64,000 bases of DNA from Brachybacterium sp. YJGR34 (GCF_003347015.1 NZ_PNFB01000011.1:1-64000); one strand, 5' to 3'. Shown: positions 1 through 8,765, numbered from the stretch's first letter. Notes: generated by a model not told the origin, from the sequence alone. Translations and numbers: made by a program.

Positions 1-3000
1 CCGACCACCGGTGACGGCGACATGCTGAACGTGGTCGTCGGGCCGGAGGAGTCCAACTGCACCGACCCGGGCAGCACGGACCCCGACTGCATCGAGCCCG
101 ACCCGATCCGCGAGCTCGCGATCGCGAAGACCTCGGACGCCGAGGGCGAGGTGCAGCCCGGCGACACCGTGAACTACACGGTCAGCGTGGAGAACACCGG
201 CACCGTCGCCTACACGGCGGAGGAGCCCGCGACCTTCACGGACGACATGTCCGGCGTGCTGGACGACGCGGTCTACGACGAGGACGGCGCCGCCGACATC
301 GGCGAGGTCTCCTACGCGGAGCCGGAGCTGTCCTGGTCCGGTGCGCTCGCGCCGGGCGAGGTCGCCACGGTCACCTACTCGGTGACGGTGAACGATCCGG
401 TCACCGGTGACGGCCTGCTCGACAACGCGGTGATGGGCCCGGACGAGTCCAACTGCGATGACGGCACCGAGGAGGACTGCCACGTCCCGGATCCGATCCA
501 GGCCCTCGCGATCGCGAAGACCTCGGACGCGGACGGTGAGGTGCTGCCCGGAGACGTCGTCACCTACGAGGTGACGGTGACCAACACCGGAGCTGTCGCG
601 TACACGGCGGCGGACCCGGCGACCTTCGCGGACGACATGTCCGGCGTGCTGGACGACGCGACCTACAACGACGACGCGTCGGCCACCATCGGCGAGGCGT
701 CCTACGCCCGCGAGCTCCTCTCCTGGGAGGGTCCGCTCGAGCCCGGCGAGTCGGCGGTCATCACCTACTCGGTGACGGTCAACGATCCGGTCTCCGGCGA
801 CGGTCTGCTCGACAACGCCGTGGTCGGTCCCCAGGAGTCGAACTGCGATGACGGCACCGAGGAGGACTGCCACGTCCCGGACCCGGTCCGGGCCCTGGAC
901 ATCGAGAAGTCCTCGGACGGCGAGCAGGGCGCGGACCCGGGTGACGTGGTCACCTACTCCGTGACCGTGACGAACACCGGCCAGGTGGCCTACACCGAGG
1001 AGGCCCCGGCGAGCATCACCGACGACCTCTCGCAGGTCCTCGACGACGCCGCCTACAACGGGGACGCCGCTGCGGATTCAGGCAGCGTCTCCTACGAGGA
1101 GCCGAACCTCTCGTGGAGCGGTGCACTGGAGCCCGGTCAGTCCGCGGTCATCACCTACTCGGTGACGGTCAACGATCCGACCACCGGTGACGGCGACATG
1201 CTGAACGTGGTCGTCGGGCCGGAGGAGTCCAACTGCACCGACCCGGGCAGCACGGACCCCGACTGCATCGAGCCCGACCCGATCCGCGAGCTCGCGATCG
1301 CGAAGACCTCGGAGCACGAGGGTGAGGTCAACCCCGGAGACACGGTGACCTACACGGTCACGGTGGAGAACACCGGCGGCGTCGCCTACACGGACGAGGA
1401 GCCGGCCACGTTCACGGACTCCCTGAGCGGGGTCCTGGACGATGCGACCTTCAACGAGGACGCGGCGGCCAGCACCGGCGAGGTCTCCTACAGCGAGCCG
1501 ACCCTCTCCTGGTCCGGGGCGCTCGAGCCCGGTGAGTCCGCCACCGTCACCTACACGGTGACGGTGAACGACCCGCTGAGCGGTGACGGCACGCTGACCA
1601 ACGCGGTCGTCGGCCCCGGCGAGTCCACCTGTGACGAGGGGACCGAGGAGGACTGCTCCACCGTCGACCCGATCCAGGCTCTGGACATCGAGAAGACCTC
1701 CGAGCAGGCAGCCGTGGTGCCGGGCGAATCGGTGGCCTACGAGGTGACCGTGACCAACACCGGGCAGGTCGCCTACACCGACGAGGCCCCGGCCGCGATC
1801 ACCGATGACCTCACCGAGGTCCTCGACGATGCGACCTTCAACGAGGACGCGGCGGCCAGCACCGGCGAGGTCTCCTACAGCGAGCCGAACCTCTCCTGGT
1901 CCGGAGCGCTCGAGCCCGGCGAGTCCGCGACCATCACCTACTCGGTGACGGTCAACGACCCGATGACCGGAGACGAGAACCTCCGCAACGTCGTCGTCGG
2001 ACCCGAGGAGTCCAACTGCACCGATCCGGCCTCCACCGACGAGGACTGCATCGAGCAGGACCTGGTGCGCTCCCTGGAGATCGCCAAGACCTCCGACGCG
2101 GACCAGGCCGTGGACGCCGGTGACGCGATCACGTACACCGTGACCGTGCAGAACAACGGGACCGACGACTACACGGCCGAGGCTCCGGCGGCGATCACGG
2201 ACGTCATGGACGGCGTGCTCGACGACGCGACCTACAACGAGGACGTCACGGCCTCCACGGGCGAGGCGACCTTCGCGGACGGCGAGATCGCGTGGAGCGG
2301 CCCGCTGGCCGCCGGCGAGACGGCGACCATCACCTACTCGGTGACGGTCAACGACCCGATGACCGGTGACGGTCAGGTGGACAACGTGGTCTTCGGACCC
2401 GAGGAGTCCAACTGTGCTGCTCCGGCCGACGGGGACGACGTCGCGGCCGGCGATCTGCCCGCCGACTGCCAGGTCGACGTCCTGGTCCGTTCCTACGAGG
2501 TGTCCAAGGTCGTCGATACGACCGAGGCCGCCCCGGGCGACGAGGTGAGCTACACGGTGAGCGTCGACTCCGTCGGCACCGCGCCGTACACCGAGGAGCA
2601 CCCGGCGGGCTTCACCGATGACCTCACCGAGGTCCTCGATGACGCGAGCTTCGACGGGGAGGCCACGGCCTCGTCCGGATCCACCTCGTACGAGGAGCCC
2701 ACCCTCACCTGGTCCGGCCCCCTCGCGGTGGACGGCACGGTGACCGTGGACTACACGGTGACGGTGAACGATCCGATCTCCGGCGACGGATCGCTCACCA
2801 ACGTGGTGTCGCCGGCGGAGGACTCGGCCGGGCACTGCACCACGGCCGAGGACTGCACGACGAACACGATCGTGACGCCCCCGGAGGACCCGACGCCGCC
2901 GCCGAACCCGTCGCCGACGCCGGACCCGTCGCCGACGCCGGACCCGTCGCCCTCGCCGGACCCGGAGCCGAGCGAGGACCCGGAGCCGAGTGAAGGCCCG

Positions 3001-3156
3001 GAGCCGAGCGACGACTCGTCCCCGACCCCCGAGCCCGAGTCGGACGAGGATCTGGCCCGGACCGGCACCGATGTGCTCCGCTGGGCGCTCCCCACGGCAC
3101 TGCTGCTGATGCTGGGAGGCGGAACCCTCCTGGGGGTGCGGCACCGGAAGGAGTGA
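1..3156 (+). CDS. Repetitive LAXTG cell-wall anchored surface protein, 5' truncated by window
   Basis: The frame is open from base 1, so the start lies upstream; 1051 residues are visible. It has at least seven tandem Ig-like repeats of about 130 residues (DUF11/DUF7507 type). Each begins with a (L/D)xIxKTS-like strand, near bases 112, 502, 892, 1288, 1678, 2071 and 2491, and contains a PGD..TYTVTV..NTG core. Conserved Cys pairs (SNC..DC) close most units. A Pro/Ser/Asp/Glu-rich wall-spanning stretch follows (bases 2872-3050), then LARTG at 3052-3066, a hydrophobic helix and an RHRKE tail. This is a C-terminal sorting signal. LAXTG is the class known for class E sortases of high-GC Gram-positives. 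Probable role is a stalk-like surface protein or adhesin; the ligand is unknown. Confidence 0.9.
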   Translation, partial: PTTGDGDMLNVVVGPEESNCTDPGSTDPDCIEPDPIRELAIAKTSDAEGEVQPGDTVNYTVSVENTGTVAYTAEEPATFTDDMSGVLDDAVYDEDGAADIGEVSYAEPELSWSGALAPGEVATVTYSVTVNDPVTGDGLLDNAVMGPDESNCDDGTEEDCHVPDPIQALAIAKTSDADGEVLPGDVVTYEVTVTNTGAVAYTAADPATFADDMSGVLDDATYNDDASATIGEASYARELLSWEGPLEPGESAVITYSVTVNDPVSGDGLLDNAVVGPQESNCDDGTEEDCHVPDPVRALDIEKSSDGEQGADPGDVVTYSVTVTNTGQVAYTEEAPASITDDLSQVLDDAAYNGDAAADSGSVSYEEPNLSWSGALEPGQSAVITYSVTVNDPTTGDGDMLNVVVGPEESNCTDPGSTDPDCIEPDPIRELAIAKTSEHEGEVNPGDTVTYTVTVENTGGVAYTDEEPATFTDSLSGVLDDATFNEDAAASTGEVSYSEPTLSWSGALEPGESATVTYTVTVNDPLSGDGTLTNAVVGPGESTCDEGTEEDCSTVDPIQALDIEKTSEQAAVVPGESVAYEVTVTNTGQVAYTDEAPAAITDDLTEVLDDATFNEDAAASTGEVSYSEPNLSWSGALEPGESATITYSVTVNDPMTGDENLRNVVVGPEESNCTDPASTDEDCIEQDLVRSLEIAKTSDADQAVDAGDAITYTVTVQNNGTDDYTAEAPAAITDVMDGVLDDATYNEDVTASTGEATFADGEIAWSGPLAAGETATITYSVTVNDPMTGDGQVDNVVFGPEESNCAAPADGDDVAAGDLPADCQVDVLVRSYEVSKVVDTTEAAPGDEVSYTVSVDSVGTAPYTEEHPAGFTDDLTEVLDDASFDGEATASSGSTSYEEPTLTWSGPLAVDGTVTVDYTVTVNDPISGDGSLTNVVSPAEDSAGHCTTAEDCTTNTIVTPPEDPTPPPNPSPTPDPSPTPDPSPSPDPEPSEDPEPSEGPEPSDDSSPTPEPESDEDLARTGTDVLRWALPTALLLMLGGGTLLGVRHRKE

Positions 3157-3171
3157 GCACCGGGCATTGAG

Positions 3172-3231
3172 GATCGGCGCCGTCCACGGCGGTGCAGGAA
3201 CACCACCTGCATCCCGAGGGCGGCGCCGATC
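3172..3231 (+). terminator. Hairpin terminator after surface protein gene
   Basis: A perfect 11-bp inverted repeat (GATCGGCGCCG at 3172-3182, complement at 3221-3231) encloses a second 6-bp stem (TGCAGG at 3193-3198 with CCTGCA at 3206-3211). It starts 15 bp after the stop codon. There is no T-tract, as is common for actinobacterial terminators. Confidence 0.6.
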
Positions 3232-3632
3232 TCCGTCTGCTGGCTCTGCGTCGGCCGGATCCTGCGGCGGCCCCGGCGGTCCCGGACCCGACCACGCAGC
3301 GCGGCCCGCCCGCGGGGGGAGCCGGAATGTGACCTGTCACGGCGCCGCCGGGAGCACGCAGGCGGGCAGGGTGCCCAGTGCTAGGCTGTTTGCTTAGCCA
3401 CGGAGTGGCGGGGGCCCCGTGGGCCAGCACGACTCGAGATGTCCGTCCCACCGACGTGACATGCCGTCGGGCCGACGATCGCATCGCGCGCAGCGGTGCG
3501 GCCGCCCGGACATGCCGGTGAGGGACGTCCGCCCCGCCGCCCCCGTCCCGCCTCGGGGACGCTTCTGTGCGCGAGCTCCGAGGCAGCACGTGACCTGACC
3601 ATAGACCGACCATCCACAGGGAGACCTGACCA
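3232..3632 (+). other. Intergenic region upstream of tig
   Basis: About 400 bp without a credible gene. A possible -10 box TAGGCT lies at 3381-3386 without a clear -35 partner. If used, it would give tig an untranslated leader of about 240 nt. I see no tRNA or recognisable riboswitch. Confidence 0.4.
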
Positions 3633-5084
3633 GTGAAGACCGAGTCCGAGAAGCTCAGCCCCACCCGGGTGAAGCTCACCGTCGAGGTGCCTTTCGACGA
3701 GCTCCAGCCCGCCGTCGAGGCGGCCACGAAGAAGATCGCCGATCAGGTGCAGATCCCCGGCTTCCGCAAGGGCAAGGTCCCCTCCAAGCTCGTCGAGCAG
3801 CGCTTCGGTCGCCCTGCGATCATGCAGGAGGCCGTGAACGACGCCCTGCCGGACTTCTACCAGCAGGCCGCGGCCGAGGTGGAGCTCAAGCCCGTCGGTC
3901 GTCCCGAGGTCGAGGTGACCGAGGTCCCCGGCCTGGACGGCTCCGAGGACGGCGCGCTGCACTTCACCGTCGAGCAGGACGTCCGCCCCGAGATCGACCT
4001 GCCCGACTTCTCGACCGTCGAGGTCGAGATCGAGGAGCCGAGCGTCGACGAGGACGCCGTCGAGGTGCGTCTGACCGAGCTGCGTGAGCGCTTCGGCACC
4101 CTCGTGGGCGTCGACCGGCCCGCCGCGGACGGCGACTTCGTCTCGCTCGACATGGTGGCGACCATCGACGACGAGGAGATCGAGACCGTCGAGGGCGTGT
4201 CCTACCAGATCGGCGAGGGCAACATGCTCGAGGGCCTGGACGAGGCGCTCATCGGCCTCTCCGCCGAGGAGACCACCACCTTCGTCTCGAAGCTCGCCGG
4301 CGGCGACCGCGCGGGCGAGGAGGCGCAGGTCAAGGTCGTCGCGCAGTCCGTCAAGGTGCGCGAGCTGCCCGAGGCCGACGACGAGTTCGCGGAGATGGCG
4401 TCGGAGTTCGACACCATCGAGGAGCTCAAGGAGGATCTGCGCGCGCAGGCCGCGGCCGATGCCGAGGGCAACCGCGTGGCGCTGGCCCGCAACGCCCTGC
4501 TCGAGAAGCTCCTGGAGGAGCTCGAGATCCCGGTGCCCGACCAGCTGGTGGAGGACGAGATCGCCTCCCACCTGGAGAACGAGGGCAAGGAGGCCGGCGA
4601 CCCGCACGGCGAGGAGATCCGCGAGGACACTGCCAAGGCCGTCCGCGCCCAGTTCCTGCTCGACGAGCTCAACGCCACCCGTGAGGTGAACGTCGACCAG
4701 AACGACCTCATGGCGTACATGAGCCAGCTCTCGGCCCAGTACGGCGTGGAGCAGAACCAGCTGCTGCAGATGCTCGCCCAGTCGGGCCAGCTCGAGCAGA
4801 TCTTCAGCGAGGTCCAGCGCTCCAAGGCGCTCGACGTGGTCCTCGCCGACATCACGGTCAAGAACGCCGCGGGCGAGGTCCTCGACCTCGGCCTCGCGGT
4901 CGAGGAGTCCGAGTCGGACGAGTCGGAGGAGGCCGAGGAGGCCGAGGAGGCCGCCCCCGCCGCGGAGACCGAGGAGGCGCCCGCCGCCGAGGAGGCCCCC
5001 GCGAAGAAGGCTCCGGCGAAGAAGGCCGCTGCCAAGAAGGCTCCGGCGAAGAAGGCCGCCGACGAGGCGTCCGAGACCGAGTGA
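3633..5084 (+). CDS. tig: Trigger factor
   Basis: Ribosome-associated chaperone and peptidyl-prolyl isomerase acting on nascent chains in the cytoplasm; 483 residues. The N-terminal ribosome-binding domain has the GFRKGKVP signature near residue 45. A central FKBP-like domain (GDFVSLDMVATIDDEEIE region, then QIGEGNMLEGLD) and the helical SurA-like C-terminal domain follow. The last 70 residues are an acidic Glu/Ala stretch followed by Ala-Lys-Lys repeats (AKKAPAKKAAAKK), a low-complexity tail that many actinobacterial Tig proteins carry. The start is GTG at 3633 behind AGGGAG. The gene stands upstream of the clp genes, the usual bacterial order, though two other genes intervene here. Confidence 0.97.
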   Translation: MKTESEKLSPTRVKLTVEVPFDELQPAVEAATKKIADQVQIPGFRKGKVPSKLVEQRFGRPAIMQEAVNDALPDFYQQAAAEVELKPVGRPEVEVTEVPGLDGSEDGALHFTVEQDVRPEIDLPDFSTVEVEIEEPSVDEDAVEVRLTELRERFGTLVGVDRPAADGDFVSLDMVATIDDEEIETVEGVSYQIGEGNMLEGLDEALIGLSAEETTTFVSKLAGGDRAGEEAQVKVVAQSVKVRELPEADDEFAEMASEFDTIEELKEDLRAQAAADAEGNRVALARNALLEKLLEELEIPVPDQLVEDEIASHLENEGKEAGDPHGEEIREDTAKAVRAQFLLDELNATREVNVDQNDLMAYMSQLSAQYGVEQNQLLQMLAQSGQLEQIFSEVQRSKALDVVLADITVKNAAGEVLDLGLAVEESESDESEEAEEAEEAAPAAETEEAPAAEEAPAKKAPAKKAAAKKAPAKKAADEASETE

Positions 5085-5113
5085 TCCTCCGCCTCTGCTG
5101 AGGGGCGTGGCAC

Positions 5114-5146
5114 GACGGGCCGTCACCCACCGGGTGGCGGCCCGTC
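5114..5146 (+). terminator. Terminator after tig
   Basis: A 15-bp stem (GACGGGCCGTCACCC at 5114-5128 with 5132-5146, one T-G wobble) and a 3-nt loop, 29 bp after the tig stop codon. Confidence 0.65.
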
Positions 5147-5213
5147 GTCGTCGGTGGAAGACTGGGAGCTCCCGCGGCGCCGAAGTCGGGGCCGCTCGAG
5201 CGAGAGGCGAACG

Positions 5214-5846
5214 ATGTCCGGCAGCACCGCACCCGCCCCCGTCAGCAAGGTCACCTGGGGCTTCACGGCGTCCCTGGACGGCTTCATCACGGGCCCCGAC
5301 CACGACATGGCCTGGATCGAGGCCGCCCCGCCGATGGACGAGGCCGTCACGACCCGTCTCGCCGAGGCCGTCGGCGTCATCATCTCCGGGCGTCGCGGCT
5401 ACGACGCCGCCCGGGCCCAGGCCGAGGAGCGCGATCTCACCGCGGAGGCCTACGGGGGGGCATGGTCCGGCACCGAGATCATCCTGACCCACCGGCCGGA
5501 GGAGCTCGCCGACGACCCGAGCGTCCTCGCCCTCGACGTGGACGTCGTCGAGGCGGTGCGGAGGGCGCAGGAGCTCGCCGTCGACGGTAGGGACGTGCAG
5601 ATCATCAGCGCGGACATCGCCCGCCAGGCCCTGGAGCACGACCTCATCGACGAGCTGCAGGTCTTCTCCGCCCCGGTCTTCCTCGGCGACGGGACGCGCA
5701 TCTTCGACGTCCCCGGTGGGCGCCTGGTCGAGTGGGAGCTCCTCGGCCCGATCTCCGGAGCGGAAGCCGCCTTCGGGAGGATCTACCGGCCCCGGCGCCC
5801 TTCGACCCGCCCCACGGGAGCCGGGTCGGATTCTGCCCCGCGCTGA
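5214..5846 (+). CDS. RibD C-terminal/DHFR-like reductase
   Basis: A 210-residue protein of the dihydrofolate-reductase-like fold (RibD_C family). The first strand reads WGFTASLDGFITGPDHDM, the typical start of stand-alone family members. A SGRRGYD segment and a C-terminal PVFLGDGTRIFD segment correspond to the cofactor-binding parts of the fold. The family binds NAD(P)H, but stand-alone members such as YwjB/YyaP have poorly defined substrates. I chose ATG 5214 because it has GAGAGG upstream and removes an Arg-rich extension; an ATG at 5154 is in frame. It is flanked by terminators on both sides, so it is probably monocistronic. Confidence 0.8.
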   Translation: MSGSTAPAPVSKVTWGFTASLDGFITGPDHDMAWIEAAPPMDEAVTTRLAEAVGVIISGRRGYDAARAQAEERDLTAEAYGGAWSGTEIILTHRPEELADDPSVLALDVDVVEAVRRAQELAVDGRDVQIISADIARQALEHDLIDELQVFSAPVFLGDGTRIFDVPGGRLVEWELLGPISGAEAAFGRIYRPRRPSTRPTGAGSDSAPR

Positions 5847-5910
5847 GGCGGGCGTGCTCCGACCCGGGTGTCGATGTGGAGAGCTGGGTCGGGTTCTGCC
5901 CCGTTGTGAG
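5818..5910 (+). repeat. Pair of 30-nt direct repeats
   Basis: Copies at 5818-5847 and 5881-5910 (63-bp offset) match at 25 of 30 positions around the shared core TTCTGCCCCG. The first copy spans the end of the reductase gene. No protein or RNA function is evident. Confidence 0.5.
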
Positions 5911-5957
5911 GGCCCTCTTCCGGCCCGGCCGCGCCAGAACGACTCCGACGATGCACG

Positions 5958-5990
5958 ACGGCCCGGCTCCCGCGAGGGGAGCCGGGCCGT
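5958..5990. terminator. Bidirectional terminator between convergent genes
   Basis: A perfect 14-bp stem (ACGGCCCGGCTCCC at 5958-5971 with 5977-5990) and a 5-nt loop. It lies between the reductase gene (+) and the NlpC/P60 gene (-), 21 bp beyond the latter's stop codon. Confidence 0.8.
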
Positions 5991-6011
5991 GGAATGCTCG
6001 GGAGCCGAGGA

Positions 6012-6836
6012 TCAGCGGTAGGTCACGAAGCCGATCGGGTTGCCCCAGATGCTGCGCTCGACGACGCGCTGCTTGGAGCCGGAGGCGTCGATGATCTGAC
6101 CGTTGCCGGCGTAGATCGCGACGTGGCCGTTCCAGGCCACGATGTCGCCCGGCTGCGCCTCGGACTGGGAGATCCAGCGACCGCCGTTGGCGATCTGGCT
6201 CGAGGTGCGGGGGATGTCGATGCCCGCGGCCTCGTAGGCGTAGTTCACCAGGCCGGAGCAGTCCATGCCGCCGAGCGAGGCGCCGCCCCAGCTGTAGGGG
6301 GTGCCGAGCGCGGAGCGCGCGGCGTCCACGATCGAGCTGCTGCTCGAGGAGGAGCTGCTGGCGGGCGCGGACGAGCCGCCGGTGGAGACGCCGGCGCTGC
6401 CGTTCAGCGAGCCGCGGGTCTCGGGGCCGACGACGCCATCGACCTGGAGGCCGTTGGAGGACTGGTAGCTCTTGACCGCGGCGTGGGTGCGCGGGCCGAA
6501 GACGCCGTCGACGGCCAGGCTCGCACCGTGGTCGTTGAGCGCGGACTGCAGGTCCGAGACGGCGCCGCTGCGGGAGCCCCAGCGGAGCTTCTCGGAGGAG
6601 TCGAGCACGGCGGCCGGCGCGGTGGTGGTCGGCGCGGCCGGCGCGGTCTGCGTGGAGGGCGCGGCCGGAGCGGCGGGGGTGGTGGGAGCGGCCTGGGCGG
6701 CGCCGCCCACGAAGGCGGAGCCGAGCACGACGCCGCCGAGCACGGCGGCACCGCCGAGCCCGCGGGCAGCAGTGGTGGCGTGGCGGGTCGGGAGCTGGGC
6801 GCGGCCGGGAGTGCGGTGCGAGTTGTGCAGAGCCAT
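6012..6836 (-). CDS. Secreted NlpC/P60 peptidoglycan endopeptidase
   Basis: A 274-residue secreted cell-wall hydrolase. The N-terminal signal peptide ends at about residue 49 (GGAAQAA). An Ala/Pro/Thr linker leads into a peptidoglycan-binding type 1 domain (residues 83-147, with VDGVFGPRTHAAVKSYQ and VDGVVGPETRGSLN as repeated half-motifs). A Ser-rich linker follows, then the NlpC/P60 catalytic domain with Cys193 (MDCSG) and His238 (GHVAIYAG). Family enzymes cleave D-Glu-diaminopimelate type bonds in stem peptides. Likely role is septal or wall remodelling, but the exact bond is not predictable. GGAAGGA lies 14 nt upstream of the ATG. It is divergent from clpP1. Confidence 0.92.
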   Translation of the reverse strand: MALHNSHRTPGRAQLPTRHATTAARGLGGAAVLGGVVLGSAFVGGAAQAAPTTPAAPAAPSTQTAPAAPTTTAPAAVLDSSEKLRWGSRSGAVSDLQSALNDHGASLAVDGVFGPRTHAAVKSYQSSNGLQVDGVVGPETRGSLNGSAGVSTGGSSAPASSSSSSSSSIVDAARSALGTPYSWGGASLGGMDCSGLVNYAYEAAGIDIPRTSSQIANGGRWISQSEAQPGDIVAWNGHVAIYAGNGQIIDASGSKQRVVERSIWGNPIGFVTYR

Positions 6837-7045
6837 GGTGTGGGGTTCGTTCCTTCCGATCCCGGCGGGGCCGGGGGTGTACAGCGGGGCGTCGTGGGCC
6901 TCGGAGCACGAGGCGATGGAGCCACCGTAGGAGGGCGGCGGGCCTCGCCCGCAGGGGCTTGGCAGAGCTCGACCGTCGACTTGGCACGGTTTTTACGGAG
7001 TTCTGGGGGGACGTGACCCGCTCTCGCCCCGACTTGACGATCGAA

Positions 7046-7061
7046 CGTGACGGCGGTCACA
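7046..7061. promoter_or_regulatory. Candidate CRP/GlxR-type binding site
   Basis: CGTGA-N6-TCACA differs from the CRP/GlxR consensus TGTGA-N6-TCACA at one position. It sits between divergent genes, about 210 bp upstream of the NlpC/P60 start and about 100 bp upstream of the clpP1 transcript start. Which gene it serves is unknown. Confidence 0.4.
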
Positions 7062-7095
7062 CGACCTGCGGCGGCACGCTCCAGCCCGGGCAGTG

Positions 7096-7109
7096 CGCCT
7101 GCGGCGAAC
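7096..7109. promoter_or_regulatory. ClgR operator of clpP1P2
   Basis: On the minus strand this reads GTTCGC-N5-GCG, an exact match to the motif described for the Streptomyces activator ClgR, which controls clp protease genes. It lies 28 bp upstream of the clpP1 -10 box, a position suited to an activator. ClgR itself is not in this window. Confidence 0.65.
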
Positions 7110-7136
7110 AGGGACGTGCGGCCCCCGCCGGGCGCC

Positions 7137-7142
7137 TAGAGT
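7137..7142 (+). promoter_or_regulatory. -10 element of clpP1P2 promoter
   Basis: TAGAGT, 36 bp before the clpP1 start. No good -35 is visible, consistent with activator dependence. Confidence 0.5.
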
Positions 7143-7178
7143 CGACTCATCGACGAATCCTGCTATCAAGGAGAACCA

Positions 7179-7838
7179 GTGACGTCCACGACGCCCGCTT
7201 CGCCCGCGACCTCGCAGAGCACGCAGACCGTCCCGCCCCGCGGTGCGGCCGGGGACACCCCCATGGGACTGGACGACAACGTCTACCAGCGCCTGCTGCG
7301 CGAGCGCATCGTCTGGCTCGGATCCGAGGTCCGCGACGACAACGCCAATGCGATCTGCGCGAAGATCCTGCTGCTCGCCGCAGAGGATCCCGAGAAGGAC
7401 ATCTACCTCTACATCAACAGCCCCGGCGGTTCGATCACCGCGGGCATGGCCATCTACGACACCATGCAGTTCGTGCAGCCGGACGTGGTCACCGTGGGCA
7501 TGGGCATGGCGGCCTCGATGGGGCAGTTCCTGCTGTCCTCGGGCGCCAAGGGCAAGCGGTACGCGACGCCCCACACGCGGGTGCTCATGCATCAGCCGCT
7601 CGGCGGCCTCGGCGGCACCGCGACCGACATCCGCATCCAGGCCGACCTCATCCTCTCGATGAAGCGTCAGCTGGCGGAGCTGATCGCCGAGCAGACCGAC
7701 AAGACGGTCGAGCAGATCACCGCGGACTCCGACCGCGACCACTGGTTCACGGCGGAGGAGGCCCTGGAGTACGGCTTCATCGACAAGATCGTCACCGGCT
7801 CGGGTGACGTCACGGGCGGCGGCGGCACCGACGACTGA
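7179..7838 (+). CDS. clpP1: ATP-dependent Clp protease proteolytic subunit ClpP1
   Basis: Serine peptidase subunit of the cytoplasmic Clp protease; 219 residues. The catalytic triad is visible as Ser113 (GMAASMG), His138 (LMHQP) and Asp near 187 (DRDHWF). The substrate-strand motif is [11 protein letters not shown] start behind AAGGAG. The first 28 residues are a Ser/Thr/Pro-rich extension of the processed-propeptide kind. It lies 46 bp upstream of clpP2. Actinobacterial ClpP1 and ClpP2 form a mixed double-ring tetradecamer, so the tandem pair is expected to act together with ClpX. Confidence 0.97.
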   Translation: MTSTTPASPATSQSTQTVPPRGAAGDTPMGLDDNVYQRLLRERIVWLGSEVRDDNANAICAKILLLAAEDPEKDIYLYINSPGGSITAGMAIYDTMQFVQPDVVTVGMGMAASMGQFLLSSGAKGKRYATPHTRVLMHQPLGGLGGTATDIRIQADLILSMKRQLAELIAEQTDKTVEQITADSDRDHWFTAEEALEYGFIDKIVTGSGDVTGGGGTDD

Positions 7839-7884
7839 CCGCCCCCTCCGGCACCCCTCGACACCTCTGACGCAAGGAGACCCC

Positions 7885-8598
7885 GTGACCTTCGATCCCC
7901 GCACCCTCGGCGCGATGCCGTCCCTCGCCGCCGGCCCGGTCGGCACCGCCGGCTACGGCCAGGCAGCCCCGATGCCCACCTCGCGCTACGTGCTCCCGCA
8001 GTACGAGGAGCGCACCGCCTACGGCATGAAGCGCCAGGACCCGTACACCAAGCTGTTCGAGGACCGCATCATCTTCCTCGGCGTGCAGGTGGACGACGCC
8101 TCGGCCGACGACGTCATGGCGCAGCTGCTGGTCCTGGAGTCCCAGGACCCGGACCGCGACATCACGCTGTACATCAACAGCCCCGGCGGCTCGTTCACCG
8201 CGCTGACCGCCATCTACGACACGATGCAGTACATCAAGCCGGACATCACCACGGTGTGCCTGGGCCAGGCGGCCTCCGCGGCCGCGGTGCTGCTGGCGGC
8301 GGGCTCCCCGGGCAAGCGCCTCGCGCTCCCGAACGCCCGCATCCTCATCCACCAGCCCGCGATGGGCGGTCAGGGCGGCGGCCAGGCCTCCGACCTCGAG
8401 ATCCAGGCGAACGAGATCATGCGCATGCGCGAGTGGCTCGAGGAGACCCTGGCCTTCCACTCCGGTCGCACCACGGAGCAGGTCAGCACCGACATCGAGC
8501 GCGACAAGATCCTCACCGCCCAGGCGGCGCTCGAGTACGGCCTGGTCGACCAGGTCCTGGCCTCCCGCAAGGAGCCCCGCGGCCAGATCTCCGGCTGA
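7885..8598 (+). CDS. clpP2: ATP-dependent Clp protease proteolytic subunit ClpP2
   Basis: The second, diverged ClpP paralogue, 237 residues. The start is GTG 7885, chosen because AAGGAG sits at 7874-7879 and the frame upstream overlaps clpP1. Catalytic Ser131 (GQAASAA), His156 (LIHQP) and an Asp in TDIERDK are present. A 45-residue N-terminal extension precedes the mature fold. It is co-transcribed with clpP1 and closed by a hairpin 60 bp downstream. Confidence 0.96.
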   Translation: MTFDPRTLGAMPSLAAGPVGTAGYGQAAPMPTSRYVLPQYEERTAYGMKRQDPYTKLFEDRIIFLGVQVDDASADDVMAQLLVLESQDPDRDITLYINSPGGSFTALTAIYDTMQYIKPDITTVCLGQAASAAAVLLAAGSPGKRLALPNARILIHQPAMGGQGGGQASDLEIQANEIMRMREWLEETLAFHSGRTTEQVSTDIERDKILTAQAALEYGLVDQVLASRKEPRGQISG

Positions 8599-8657
8599 GG
8601 GCGGTCCGCGGGCGCCCGGCTCCTCGAGGTGCCGCCCGCCCGCGGCCTCGGGCGTCC

Positions 8658-8698
8658 CTCGGCCCCCGGCGCGCCATCCGGCGCCCGCGGGGGCCGAG
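8658..8698 (+). terminator. Terminator after clpP2
   Basis: A perfect 11-bp stem (CTCGGCCCCCG at 8658-8668 with 8688-8698) and a 19-nt GC-rich loop. It separates clpP1P2 from clpX, so clpX probably has its own promoter. Confidence 0.6.
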
Positions 8699-8753
8699 CG
8701 TCGTCCCCGGCGCGCTCGCCCGGCGCGCCGCCTCCCGTGTCCTCGGAGGTGGG

Positions 8754-8765
8754 CACGGTACCGTG
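8754..8765. promoter_or_regulatory. Perfect 12-bp palindrome upstream of clpX
   Basis: CACGGTACCGTG is fully self-complementary and contains a TACCGT that could be a -10 hexamer, 82 bp before the clpX start. It could be an operator or chance. Confidence 0.3.

Larger units (their letters stand above)
6837..7178. other. Divergent regulatory region nlpC/p60-clpP1
   Basis: 342 bp without a gene. It holds a CRP-like box (7046-7061), a ClgR-type box (7096-7109), the clpP1 -10 (7137-7142), and a possible -10 TACGGT on the minus strand at 6924-6929 for the hydrolase gene. Confidence 0.6.

Noticed and set aside
1078-3144. 688-codon minus-strand frame opposite the surface protein repeats
   Set aside because: A periodic shadow of the tandem repeats; its translation repeats with the same period and has no independent start signals.
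3157-3632. tRNA gene upstream of tig
   Set aside because: No cloverleaf could be folded and no TTCGA-type T loop with matching acceptor ends was found.
3381-5639. 752-codon minus-strand frame opposite tig and the reductase gene
   Set aside because: Codon-position shadow with Leu/Gly/Arg-rich translation; both plus-strand genes are clearly real.
6837-7178. Cyclic di-AMP (ydaO-type) riboswitch upstream of the NlpC/P60 gene
   Set aside because: Such riboswitches often precede actinobacterial wall hydrolase genes, but the conserved GGGTGAA-type core is not found on the minus strand here.
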